Assembly (NCBI GenBank): GCA_022710245.1
Contig: JAKLHH010000169.1
Span: 1-10,333 of the forward strand
DNA length: 10,333 bases
Source: Myxococcota bacterium
Lineage (GTDB): Bacteria; Myxococcota; Polyangia; GCA-2747355; JAKLHH01
Reading direction: 5' to 3'
Below, piece by piece: positions 1 to 6,195 of this stretch. The notes beneath the pieces were generated by a model, which ran no database searches, had not been told where the DNA came from, and was given only the letters and a program-made list of their open reading frames with translations. Made by a program: the position numbers and the translations under genes. Positions within the stretch are counted from its first letter, which is position 1; each line of letters opens with the position of its first letter.

Positions 1-1101
1 CCGGTGGCGCTGGACGCGTCCGGCAGCACCGATCCCGACGGGAAGCTGCTCCGCTACCGCTTCGAGGTCGACGGTGACGCGGTCCTCACCGGCGGGCCGA
101 TAACGCATCACGTCTTCACGCGCGGCGGGCACCAGGTCTGCGTGGTGGTGACGGACGTGGAGCAGCTGTCGGCCACCGCGTGCGTCACGGTCATGGCGGT
201 ACCGACGGAGGCCGGGGTGGTGGTGCTGGATGGCGGGGCCGATGCTGCGGCTGACGCGAGCAGGGACGCGGCGAAGGACGCCAAGCCCGCCGACGCGAAG
301 CACGACGCGAAGCACGCCGACGCGAAGCACGACGCCAAGCCCGCCGACGCCAAGCCCGCCGACGCCAAGCCCGCCGACGCCAAGCCCGCTCAGGACCACC
401 CCGCGCTCGACCAGGGGAAACCCGATGCCCCGTCGCAGGACCAGAGCCCGAAGGACCTCGGGCCAGACGCGCCCACCTGCTTCACGCCCGAGAAGGGGGG
501 CAGCGGCTCGGTCGGCTACAACTCCAAGCTCGTGCCCGCCTGCGCCAGCTCCATCGCGCTGAGCGGCGCCAAGCTCGGTGTCAAAGCGGACGAGGCAGGG
601 ACGCTCGCGCTGATCCCGTTCGACTTCAAGTACTGGGGCAAGTCCCAGCTCGCCGTGGGCGTCTCGTCGAACGGCTACCTGCAGTTCTTCGGCTCGAACC
701 CCATCGCGCTCACGGCGCCGACGCCGACCGCGCTCCCCAGCACCGCGAGCCCGAACAACATCGTCGCCGCCTTCTGGGACAACCTGGCGCCGGTCGACGC
801 CGCGAGCGATGTCCTCACGGCGACGGTGGGCACCGCGCCGTCGCGGGTCTTCATCATCCAGTGGCAGCGCTGGACCTTCTCCGGCGCCAGCTCCCCGAGC
901 GAGCTCGTCTTCGCCGTCTTCCTCTACGAGACGAGCAACGTGATCGAGCTGCAGTGGCTGAAGCTCGACGGGCCGCCGCGCGCTCAGGGCGGCGCGGCCT
1001 CGGTGGGTATGGAGAACGATCAGGGGACCTCGGGGCTGCAGCACTCCTACCTGCAGCCGAAGCTCACCACCGCCACCGGCGTGCGCTTCATCCCCCAGTA
1101 G
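1..1101 (+). CDS. Surface protein with PKD-like domain, DAKPA-repeat linker and nidogen-like C-terminal domain (5' partial)
   Basis: The frame is open to the left edge, so the true start lies outside; 366 residues are visible, ending at TAG 1099-1101. Residues about 1-65 look like a PKD/Ig-type fold (LDASGSTDPDGKLLRYRFEVDG, then a beta-rich stretch ending ACVTV). Residues about 93-130 are a low-complexity Ala/Asp/Lys/Pro linker built on DAKPA, followed by a Pro/Asp/Gln-rich spacer. From about residue 160 to the end is a domain with the signature of nidogen-like bacterial surface domains: SNGYLQFFGSN, then PNNIVAAFWDNL, then a VFIIQW strand, then FAVFLYETSNVIELQW. Such modular proteins are common on myxobacterial cell surfaces. 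Localisation is inferred, since the signal peptide is not in view. It is convergent with the OmpA-like gene. A 21-bp duplication spans its stop codon. Binding partner unknown. Confidence 0.9.
   Translation, partial: PVALDASGSTDPDGKLLRYRFEVDGDAVLTGGPITHHVFTRGGHQVCVVVTDVEQLSATACVTVMAVPTEAGVVVLDGGADAAADASRDAAKDAKPADAKHDAKHADAKHDAKPADAKPADAKPADAKPAQDHPALDQGKPDAPSQDQSPKDLGPDAPTCFTPEKGGSGSVGYNSKLVPACASSIALSGAKLGVKADEAGTLALIPFDFKYWGKSQLAVGVSSNGYLQFFGSNPIALTAPTPTALPSTASPNNIVAAFWDNLAPVDAASDVLTATVGTAPSRVFIIQWQRWTFSGASSPSELVFAVFLYETSNVIELQWLKLDGPPRAQGGAASVGMENDQGTSGLQHSYLQPKLTTATGVRFIPQ
277..390 (+). repeat. Coding tandem repeat, 15-bp unit (DAKPA linker)
   Basis: Four consecutive copies of GACGCCAAGCCCGCC lie at 331-345, 346-360, 361-375 and 376-390; only the last base of the fourth differs. 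Degenerate copies (gacgcgaagcacg type) extend leftwards to about 277. The unit is five codons, so copy-number change keeps the reading frame and only alters the length of the charged DAKPA/DAKHA linker between the PKD-like and nidogen-like domains. Confidence 0.9.
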
Positions 1102-1122
1102 GTGCGCTTCATCCCCCAGCAG
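1081..1122 (+). repeat. 21-bp tandem duplication across a stop codon
   Basis: Bases 1081-1101 and 1102-1122 are identical at 20 of 21 positions. The only difference is T1099 versus C1120, which makes the first copy end in TAG (the stop of the surface-protein gene) and the second in CAG. Both copies encode VRFIPQ in the same frame. It fills most of the 26-bp gap between the two convergent genes. Confidence 0.95.
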
Positions 1123-1127
1123 GTGGG

Positions 1128-1940
1128 TCAGTCGCCGATCTTCGGCAGCTCCTCGAGGCTCGGCATCAACGTGATCTCGATGCGCCGGTTCTGCTGCCGC
1201 CCGTCGTCCTTGGCGTTGTCGCCCACCGGATCGAACTCGCCGTAGCCCGCCGCCGAGATGCGCTCGGCCGGCATCCCGTTCTCGATCATGTAGCGGACGA
1301 CGTTCACCCCGCGGGCCGCGGAGAGCTCCCAGTTGGACTTGAACTTGGCGGCCTTGCCGAGCGGCTGGTTGTCGGTGTGGCCCGCCACCTGGAAGGAGCG
1401 GCCGGGGATCCCGATCAGGATCTTGGTCACCTCGGCGAGGGCCGCCTTGCCCTCCTTCTTCAGCCCGTCCTTGCCCGGGTCGAAGAGGATCTTGTCGCTC
1501 ATCTTGACGATCATGCGCCCCTTGCGGACCTCGACCTTGAGCTGCCCGGAGTCGATCATCTGCTTGAACTTGTTGACCAGGTCCTTGAACATCGCGGCGC
1601 GCTGCCGCGCGGCCTCCTGGGCCTTGATCAGGTCGGCGATCTGCTTGTCCTTCTCGCCCAGGTTCTGGATCATCGTGCCGGCCTGGGTCTTCAGCTTCCC
1701 GAGGTCCTGACCGAGGGAGAGGAGCTTGGTCTTCATCACGTGGTTCTCGTCGGTGAGGCCCTTGTTCTTCTTGTCCAGCTCGGTCTTGGCCTCATCGCAG
1801 TTCTTCCTGTCGGCGGCGGACTCGGCCTTCAGCTTCTTCAGCTCGTCGAGCGTCGATTGGTGCTGCTCCTCGGGGATCCCGCAGGCGGCCAGGGTCGCCG
1901 CGAGCGCGCCCACCACGAGACACATAAGGTGCTTGCTCAT
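1128..1940 (-). CDS. OmpA/MotB-family peptidoglycan-binding lipoprotein
   Basis: The 270-residue protein starts MSKHLMCLVV. I chose ATG at 1940 over an in-frame ATG at 1979 because AAAGGAG lies 7 nt upstream and the signal peptide then begins correctly. The lipobox is LAAC with Cys20, so it should be lipidated and held in the envelope. Residues about 25-115 are rich in Lys, Glu, Gln and Leu and look like a coiled coil spanning part of the periplasm. Residues about 140-258 form an OmpA C-terminal domain: VAGHTDNQPL (Asp190), then NWELSAARGVNVVRYM (Arg210), then RISAAGYGEFDP and RQQNRRIEI. In this family the equivalent Asp and Arg contact diaminopimelate in peptidoglycan. The likely role is tethering a membrane to the cell wall. 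It is the last of the minus-strand genes and converges on the surface-protein gene. I do not assign Pal or MotB specifically. Confidence 0.95.
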   Translation of the reverse strand: MSKHLMCLVVGALAATLAACGIPEEQHQSTLDELKKLKAESAADRKNCDEAKTELDKKNKGLTDENHVMKTKLLSLGQDLGKLKTQAGTMIQNLGEKDKQIADLIKAQEAARQRAAMFKDLVNKFKQMIDSGQLKVEVRKGRMIVKMSDKILFDPGKDGLKKEGKAALAEVTKILIGIPGRSFQVAGHTDNQPLGKAAKFKSNWELSAARGVNVVRYMIENGMPAERISAAGYGEFDPVGDNAKDDGRQQNRRIEITLMPSLEELPKIGD

Positions 1941-1947
1941 CGTCAGT

Positions 1948-1954
1948 CTCCTTT
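1948..1954 (-). promoter_or_regulatory. Ribosome binding site of the OmpA-like gene
   Basis: On the minus strand the sequence reads AAAGGAG, 7 nt before ATG 1940. It decides the start in favour of 1940 and against the in-frame ATG at 1979. Confidence 0.8.
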
Positions 1955-2028
1955 GGTCAGTCGCGACGGCCACCGCCACCGTCCAGGTGCGGGGCGCCGC
2001 TCCAAGCCTGAAGCGCGGTGTCGTGGAC

Positions 2029-2304
2029 CTAGAGCGTCGGTGGGCCGCCCTGGCCGGACCCGCGAGAGGTGTAGACCTTGTCGACGATCGCGCCGACGCG
2101 CTTGAGGTGCGCGGGCGCGCCGTTGCACTCGAAGTCCCAGCGCACGTTGCCGCGCAGCCGCGCCTTGGCGTCCTCGCGCGAGTAGCCGAGGCCCATCAGC
2201 AGCGTGGCCCGCTCCCGGATCTCGTCCTCGTACATGGCGAGGGCCTTCGCGGACCCGCTGCGGTAACCCTCGGGGACATCGGGCTGGTACCACGAAAAGG
2301 GCAT
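2029..2304 (-). CDS. Small protein of unknown function (91 aa)
   Basis: I do not recognise a family. The protein begins MPFSWYQPDVPEGYRSGSA and has a charged, probably helical middle (AMYEDEIRERATLLMGLGYSR followed by EDAKARLRGNVRWDFE). A basic segment follows (HLKRVGAIVDKVYTSRG), and the tail is Gly/Pro-rich. There is one cysteine, no signal peptide and no membrane segment, so it is probably cytoplasmic. ATG 2304 is preferred over the longer in-frame ATG at 2376 because GAGGAG lies 8 nt upstream of it (2312-2317), while the extra 24 residues look like translated leader. It lies between the ExbD/AgmX-like lipoprotein gene and the OmpA-like gene, 88 bp upstream of the latter. The good ribosome site and sensible composition support a real gene. 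Confidence 0.7.
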   Translation of the reverse strand: MPFSWYQPDVPEGYRSGSAKALAMYEDEIRERATLLMGLGYSREDAKARLRGNVRWDFECNGAPAHLKRVGAIVDKVYTSRGSGQGGPPTL

Positions 2305-2311
2305 CGAGCTT

Positions 2312-2317
2312 CTCCTC
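2312..2317 (-). promoter_or_regulatory. Ribosome binding site of the 91-aa gene
   Basis: GAGGAG on the minus strand, 7-8 nt before ATG 2304. It sets the start of this small gene at 2304 rather than 2376. Confidence 0.7.
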
Positions 2318-2326
2318 GGCAGGTTC

Positions 2327-2378
2327 AATTGCGGGTCCTCGCGGCCTGCGGCCGCTCCGGGATGAGACCGCCGCAATT
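2327..2378 (-). other. Nested inverted repeats in the leader of the 91-aa gene
   Basis: AATTGCGG (2327-2334) and CCGCAATT (2371-2378) are perfect 8-bp inverted copies. Between them sits a second perfect dyad, GCGGCC-TGC-GGCCGC (2341-2355). Both lie just upstream of the ribosome site on the minus strand. They could be a leader RNA structure or an operator-like site. The AATT cores stand out in very GC-rich surroundings. Function unknown. Confidence 0.5.
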
Positions 2379-2401
2379 TCGAGCGTACCCTAGCAAACCT
2401 C

Positions 2402-2424
2402 GCCGGCCTCCAGCAAGGGCCGGC
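2402..2424 (-). terminator. Hairpin after the ExbD/AgmX-like lipoprotein gene, possible terminator
   Basis: GCCGGCC (2402-2408) and GGCCGGC (2418-2424) form a perfect 7-bp GC stem with a 9-nt loop, 18 bp past the stop codon (2443) on the minus strand. The downstream minus-strand sequence has only a short T run (GAGGTTTGCTA), so intrinsic termination would be weak. It separates the lipoprotein gene from the 91-aa gene. Confidence 0.45.
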
Positions 2425-2442
2425 AGGCGCGGCAGGACGGCC

Positions 2443-4323
2443 TCACGGCTGCGAGCCCCCGACGCTGAAGGTCGCCGTCAGCCGGGCCGGGCCGTCCTCG
2501 TCCACCGGCGCCCGCGCGGCGCAGCGACGGATTGGCTCGTCGCGCAGGCTGCCCCCGGTGACGCGGACGCGACGTCGCCGCGTCTCCAGCACCAGGGTGC
2601 CGGTGGGAGCCGGCCGGCCCTTGCGGGCGAGCGGTCGCACGGCGTCGAGGTAGCAGCGGCGGAGCTGGGCCCGCCAGCCGGCGTGCTCCGGCTCGACCCG
2701 CACCAGCGCGCCGGCCGCGAGGCGAAGGACCGGGCTCAGGTCTCCCTCCGCGACGGGGAGCCGCCCGCTGCTGACGACCGCGAGCCCCGGGAAGGCCGCG
2801 CGCGCCTGCGCCGCCGCCGCGACGAGCGCGCCGTAGGTGGTCTCTCCCTCGCCCGCGAGGAGCAGCGAGCTGTCGTCGGGGTAGGCGCGCGCGAGCGAGC
2901 GCAGGGCCGCGGGGAGCTCGGCGAGCGGCACCGGCGCGAGGGCGCCGTCGACGCTGCTCAGCCGCAGCCCGGCGCGGCCGACGAGGAGCGCGAGCTCGTG
3001 CTCCGCCGTGCGCGGGTCGTAGCCGACGGCCTGCGGGTCGTCGCGGGAGGGCGCCGCCGCGGTCGTCGCCGAGAAGAGCGCGAGCGAGGCCGGGATCACC
3101 TCCAGCCGCCGCACCGGACCGCCGCCGAGCAGCGCCTGCACGTCCCCGGGCGGGGCGCGGCGCGCCACCTCGCGGGCGACGCCCAGCTCGAGGGTGGTGG
3201 CGCCGGCGCGGCGCGCGGCGCGGGCGACCTGCAGGACCTCCTCGGCGGGCGTCTCGGCGGCGCAGGCCACGGCCACGCGGCGGCGGCGATCGTTGCGCAG
3301 GCGCCGCGCGATGGCGGGGGCCAGGCCCTCCGGCGCGTCCGCGAGCACCACCTGTCCGCCGACGAGGAACCCGCGCGCGCTGATCAGCACCACCGGCGTG
3401 CGGTCCCACGGCTCGCCGGCGCCGCTCGCGGGCAGGCGCGTCGCGTGCAGATCGAGGGGGGTCGGGAGCTCGGAGGCCGCGGCGGCGAGGAAGCGCTCGT
3501 CGCCCTCGGCGAGGCTCCGCGCCAGGCCGCCGAGCCGCGTGCCGGCGAGCCGCGCGCGCTGCTCGCCGAGCACGCGCGCGAGCAGCGGCCAGGGCGGGTC
3601 GGGCGGGCGCTCGGCGGGGCTGGCGGCGAAGTAGGGCGCCGGGTCGGCGTCGAAGAGCGGGAAGAGGCACTGCGCGAGCCGCTCCTGCTGCTGCGCCGGG
3701 AGCCCGCCGGCCGCCAGGCGGAGGGCCTTGCTGCACCAGTCAAGCAGGCGCAGGGTCGCGTTCGGCGCCAGCGGCGAGCCGGAGCGCGCGAGCGCCTTGT
3801 AGGCCAGCGCGACCGCGAGCGCGTCCGCCGGGCGCCGCCTCGGCGCGAGGTCGGCGGCGAGCAGCGTCGCCGCGGCGCGGGCCTCCCGTCGCTGCGGGCA
3901 GCGGGGCGGGACCGCGGCGGCCGCGCGCCCGAGCCCCTGGAAGACGAGCTGCGTCGCCAGCCGACCGCGTCCTGGCTCGCCCGCCAGGCCGAGGCCGCGC
4001 CAGAGCAGCCGGTGCGCGGCGGAGGGCGCCGGCGCCTCGCCCTCGGCGACCGGCTCGAGCCGCGCGTGATCGAAGAGGTCGATCAGGTAGCGCAGGCGGA
4101 GCCAGGCCGCGGGGCAGGAGCCGCGCGCGGCGGCGCGCTCCAGCTCGAGGAGCGCGGGGGCGGCGGCCGGGGTCGGCGGCAGCTGCAGCCGCGCGAGGAG
4201 CGAGGCCTCCACGTGCTCCTCGGGCCGGGCAGGGCGCGCCTCGGGTCCGCCGGGGCGCGGGCAGGCCGCGAGGCCGATCGCGAGGATCGCGAGGAGCGCG
4301 AGGAGCGCGAGCCGGGTGCCCAT
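2443..4323 (-). CDS. Lipoprotein with two ExbD/TolR-like domains and an AgmX/PglI-like C-terminal domain
   Basis: The 626-residue protein has the signal peptide MGTRLALLALLAILAIGLAA and lipobox LAAC (Cys21). Residues about 40-290 are Ala/Leu/Arg-rich and helical, with no recognised fold. Residues about 309-383 resemble the periplasmic domain of ExbD/TolR: TPVVLISARGFLVGGQVVL, then VAVACAAETPAEEVLQVARA and RRAGATTLELGVA. Residues about 442-520 look like a second copy: HELALLVGRAGLRLSSVDG, then DDSSLLLAGEGETTYGALVA, then FPGLAVVSSG. Residues about 550-622 match the AgmX/PglI C-terminal pattern, with RRCYLDAV (Cys557), GTLVLE, RVTGGSLRDEPIRRC (Cys601) and a final LTATFSV strand. ExbD and AgmX-type domains normally serve proton-motive-force-driven envelope machines. 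Here the N-terminal transmembrane helix with the proton-linked Asp is replaced by a lipid anchor, so a scaffold or partner role is inferred. No ExbB/TolQ gene is in view. No Shine-Dalgarno is visible before ATG 4323. The domain calls are by eye. Confidence 0.85.
   Translation of the reverse strand: MGTRLALLALLAILAIGLAACPRPGGPEARPARPEEHVEASLLARLQLPPTPAAAPALLELERAAARGSCPAAWLRLRYLIDLFDHARLEPVAEGEAPAPSAAHRLLWRGLGLAGEPGRGRLATQLVFQGLGRAAAAVPPRCPQRREARAAATLLAADLAPRRRPADALAVALAYKALARSGSPLAPNATLRLLDWCSKALRLAAGGLPAQQQERLAQCLFPLFDADPAPYFAASPAERPPDPPWPLLARVLGEQRARLAGTRLGGLARSLAEGDERFLAAAASELPTPLDLHATRLPASGAGEPWDRTPVVLISARGFLVGGQVVLADAPEGLAPAIARRLRNDRRRRVAVACAAETPAEEVLQVARAARRAGATTLELGVAREVARRAPPGDVQALLGGGPVRRLEVIPASLALFSATTAAAPSRDDPQAVGYDPRTAEHELALLVGRAGLRLSSVDGALAPVPLAELPAALRSLARAYPDDSSLLLAGEGETTYGALVAAAAQARAAFPGLAVVSSGRLPVAEGDLSPVLRLAAGALVRVEPEHAGWRAQLRRCYLDAVRPLARKGRPAPTGTLVLETRRRRVRVTGGSLRDEPIRRCAARAPVDEDGPARLTATFSVGGSQP
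4276..4311 (-). repeat. 9-bp tandem repeat encoding the signal-peptide core
   Basis: There are four contiguous 9-bp units on the plus strand: gatcgcgag twice (4276-4293) and gagcgcgag twice (4294-4311). On the minus strand they encode LAL-LAL-LAI-LAI, residues 5-16, which is the hydrophobic core of the lipoprotein signal peptide. Gain or loss of a unit would change the core by three residues without a frameshift. Confidence 0.85.
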
Positions 4324-4345
4324 GCGGCAGCTTGTACCATCGGTT

Positions 4346-4384
4346 CGCTCGCCGCACCACCCCGCGAGCGGGCGGCGGCGAGCG
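4346..4384 (-). other. Strong hairpin between the protease and ExbD/AgmX-like lipoprotein genes
   Basis: CGCTCGCCGC (4346-4355) and GCGGCGAGCG (4375-4384) form a perfect 10-bp stem. The enclosed segment contains an inner 5-bp inverted repeat, CCCGC-GA-GCGGG (4361-4372). It fills more than half of the 70-bp gap and lies 22 bp before ATG 4323. No T tract follows, so it may be an attenuator, an RNA-stability element or an inefficient terminator rather than a classical one. Confidence 0.55.
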
Positions 4385-4393
4385 CGGGGCCGC

Positions 4394-5893
4394 TCAGCGC
4401 CGGCGTCGGAGCAGGGCGAGCCCGCAGAGGAGCAGGGGCAGGATCCAGGAGGGATCCGCGCGGCCGCTGACGGAGCAGCTGCCGAAGAGCTGCTGGTCGC
4501 CGCTCAGCGCGACGCTCGGCGCGGGCGCGCTGCAGACGAAGGTGCTCGCCGTGCTGGGGAGGCACTCGGCGCCGCCGGGGCAGCCCGCGCTCACCTCGCA
4601 GGCCTGCGTGCAGTACTTGTCGCCGGCAGGATCCTCGGCGCAGAGCTTGCTGTCGCAGTCGGTCGCTCCGGCGCACGCGGCACCAAAGCTCCCGGCGGGC
4701 GCGGGCTCGGGCGGCGTCTCGGCCGGCGGCGTCCCCGCGGGCGGGGTCACGGGCGGGGTGGTGGGGCTCGTCGAGGCCGGCGGGGCGGCGGGCGGCGTGG
4801 CGGTCGCGGCGGTGACGGTCACCGAGGCCTGGCCGCGGTTGCCGGCGGCGTCGAAGGCCTGGACGGTGAGGGTGTGCGGCCCGTCGGCGAGGGACGCGGT
4901 CAGCTCCCAGGGCGCGGCCGTGCGGCTGGTCGCCAGCGTGCCGTCGACGAGGAGCTCGACGCGGGTCGCGCCCTTGTCGTCGGAGACGGTGGCCTTCACG
5001 GTCACGCTCCCCGCCACCTTGGCGCCGGCCGCGGGCGAGGTGATGCTGACCGTGGGCGCCTGCGTGTCGGCTGGCGGCGTGGGCGTGGGCGTCGGCGTCG
5101 GCTGCGTGCTGGCCGCGCCGAGCTCGGCGAGGAGCAGCTGCCGCGAGTTCATCGAGGTCATCCCGCACTGCCCGTAGGAGTCCGACTGCATGGCCATGCT
5201 CTGGTCGAGGAACGTCTTCAGCTTGGTGCAGGTCTTGTACGACATCAGATCGCAGCCGTCGTCGGAGTGCGGCAGCCCGTAGGTGTGGGCCGCCTCGTGC
5301 GCCGCGGTCTCTGCCACTCGCTGCGCGTACGACGAGGCCGAGACGATCGCCTTGAGGCTGTCGGAGAAGATGAAGGCGATGTCGCGCGGCATCTGGTTAC
5401 CGCAGTCCATCGGCGCCACCCCGACCACGCCGGCCGGGTAGGAGAGGCCGAGGTGGCTGGGCTTGCCGCCGATCACCGCCATGTCGTAGTTCCCCGAGGT
5501 CGGCCGCGTGGTGACCACCTGGATGTTGAAGTCCGCGTAGACCTGCTTCACCAGCGCCACCACCTGATCGCGGGTCGCCTGGTCCCCGACGAAGGCCGGC
5601 ACCGCGCCGCCGCCGATGAAGGACTTGTTCGCCGCCGCGTCGCTGCCCGAGGTCTTGGTGATCGTCAACCCGTCGAAGTGGAGGTAGAGGATGGTCGGCG
5701 TGCCGAGCGCGTACGGCGTGCGGCCGCGCCCGCTATTGGCCAGGACCTCGGGCGGGACCTCGACCATGTCGGTCGGGTCATCGATCAGCCGGACCGTCTG
5801 CTCGGGCTCGGCGCAGGCGGCGAGCGCCAGCGCGAGCGCGATCCCGATCGCGGACATACCCATCCAGCTCAGGTCACGAGGCCTGATCGCCAT
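4394..5893 (-). CDS. Metzincin-type zinc metalloprotease with Ig-like and Cys-rich domains and a MYXO-CTERM-like tail
   Basis: The 499-residue protein starts at ATG 5893, with CAGGAGA just upstream. The signal peptide ends in a lipobox, LAAC (Cys27). Residues about 60-255 are the catalytic domain. It has an N-terminal strand (TILYLHFDGLTI), the zinc site HEAAHTYGLPH (His199, Glu200, His203, Gly206, His209) and a Met-turn DLMSY (Met217). This is the HExxHxxGxxH plus Met-turn pattern of metzincins, and all key residues are present. A Thr/Pro linker (262-274) leads to an Ig-like domain (about 279-361), then another Pro/Thr linker. A Cys-rich module follows (about 401-454, eight cysteines, TDCDSKLC...CTQAC...CPGGAECLP). 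The C-terminus has GSCS (Cys473), a short hydrophobic helix and RRRR, resembling the MYXO-CTERM sorting signal. It is therefore probably exported and surface-anchored. Substrate unknown. Confidence 0.93.
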   Translation of the reverse strand: MAIRPRDLSWMGMSAIGIALALALAACAEPEQTVRLIDDPTDMVEVPPEVLANSGRGRTPYALGTPTILYLHFDGLTITKTSGSDAAANKSFIGGGAVPAFVGDQATRDQVVALVKQVYADFNIQVVTTRPTSGNYDMAVIGGKPSHLGLSYPAGVVGVAPMDCGNQMPRDIAFIFSDSLKAIVSASSYAQRVAETAAHEAAHTYGLPHSDDGCDLMSYKTCTKLKTFLDQSMAMQSDSYGQCGMTSMNSRQLLLAELGAASTQPTPTPTPTPPADTQAPTVSITSPAAGAKVAGSVTVKATVSDDKGATRVELLVDGTLATSRTAAPWELTASLADGPHTLTVQAFDAAGNRGQASVTVTAATATPPAAPPASTSPTTPPVTPPAGTPPAETPPEPAPAGSFGAACAGATDCDSKLCAEDPAGDKYCTQACEVSAGCPGGAECLPSTASTFVCSAPAPSVALSGDQQLFGSCSVSGRADPSWILPLLLCGLALLRRRR

Positions 5894-5945
5894 TCTTGTC
5901 TCCTGGTCGAGGTCGTACAGTGCAACACCAGCGCCAGCTGACGCC

Positions 5946-5973
5946 GCGGCGCCGGCCCTTGCCGCGGCGCCGC
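5946..5973 (-). other. GC hairpin in the protease gene leader
   Basis: GCGGCGCCG (5946-5954) and CGGCGCCGC (5965-5973) are perfect 9-bp inverted copies with a 10-nt loop, 52 bp upstream of the protease ATG. No T tract follows on either strand. It may be a leader RNA structure or a protein-binding dyad. Confidence 0.45.
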
Positions 5974-6135
5974 CGTACCTCGAGCTTCTTCAGGTAACTA
6001 CAGGGATTCGTGCCCCTCGGGCGGAGCAGGTTCGCCTACCCCTGCCCAGGTTTCAGGAGAGGGCTGGCAGCCGCGGGTAGGGGCGCGGGACCACAGGAGT
6101 CGGTCCCAGGGCGCGCTCACCCAGCGAGACTCTGG

Positions 6136-6190
6136 GTCCCGTCAGGGGGCGTCGTGGGGCCGTGGGTCCGTGGGGCCGTCAGGGGTCCTC
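6136..6190 (-). terminator. C-rich, G-poor tract just after the HEAT gene, possible Rho-dependent terminator
   Basis: On the minus strand, directly after the stop codon at 6196, the sequence is rich in C and poor in G. It contains repeats of ACGGCCCCACG (plus-strand CGTGGGGCCGT at 6153-6163 and 6169-6179) and paired CCCCTGACGG elements at either end. C-over-G bias after a gene is typical of Rho loading sites. No intrinsic hairpin with a T tract is seen. This is an inference from composition only. Confidence 0.25.
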
Positions 6191-6195
6191 GTGGC

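Larger units (their letters stand above)
5894..6195. other. 302-bp gene-free stretch between the HEAT and protease genes
   Basis: No convincing coding region is visible; the open frames crossing it are overlap artefacts. It should hold the leader and promoter of the protease gene and the 3' end of the HEAT-gene transcript. Visible structure: a 9-bp hairpin near the protease start (5946-5973); a 12-bp direct repeat GCCGCGGCGCCG at 5943-5954 and 5961-5972; an imperfect long dyad (6035-6046 with 6066-6081, stems CCTACCC/GGGTAGG and CTGCC/GGCAG); and a G-rich repeat patch at about 6136-6190. I see no RNA gene that I can name. Confidence 0.6.

Noticed and set aside
1941..1979. Longer start of the OmpA-like gene at 1979
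   Set aside because: It would place 13 polar residues before the signal peptide, and the strong AAAGGAG site is positioned for ATG 1940.
1726..4470. Long plus-strand open frame (914 codons) over the OmpA-like, 91-aa and ExbD/AgmX-like genes
   Set aside because: It is antisense to genes with lipoboxes, domains and ribosome sites. Its translation is Arg/Gly/Ala-rich low complexity, as expected from high GC in a shadow frame.
6010..6085. tRNA- or riboswitch-like element (GGTTCGCCTA with flanking GCAGG/CCTGC, and the CCTACCC/GGGTAGG dyad)
   Set aside because: The loop length does not fit a T-arm, no acceptor or anticodon arms can be drawn, and I could not match the conserved core of any known riboswitch.
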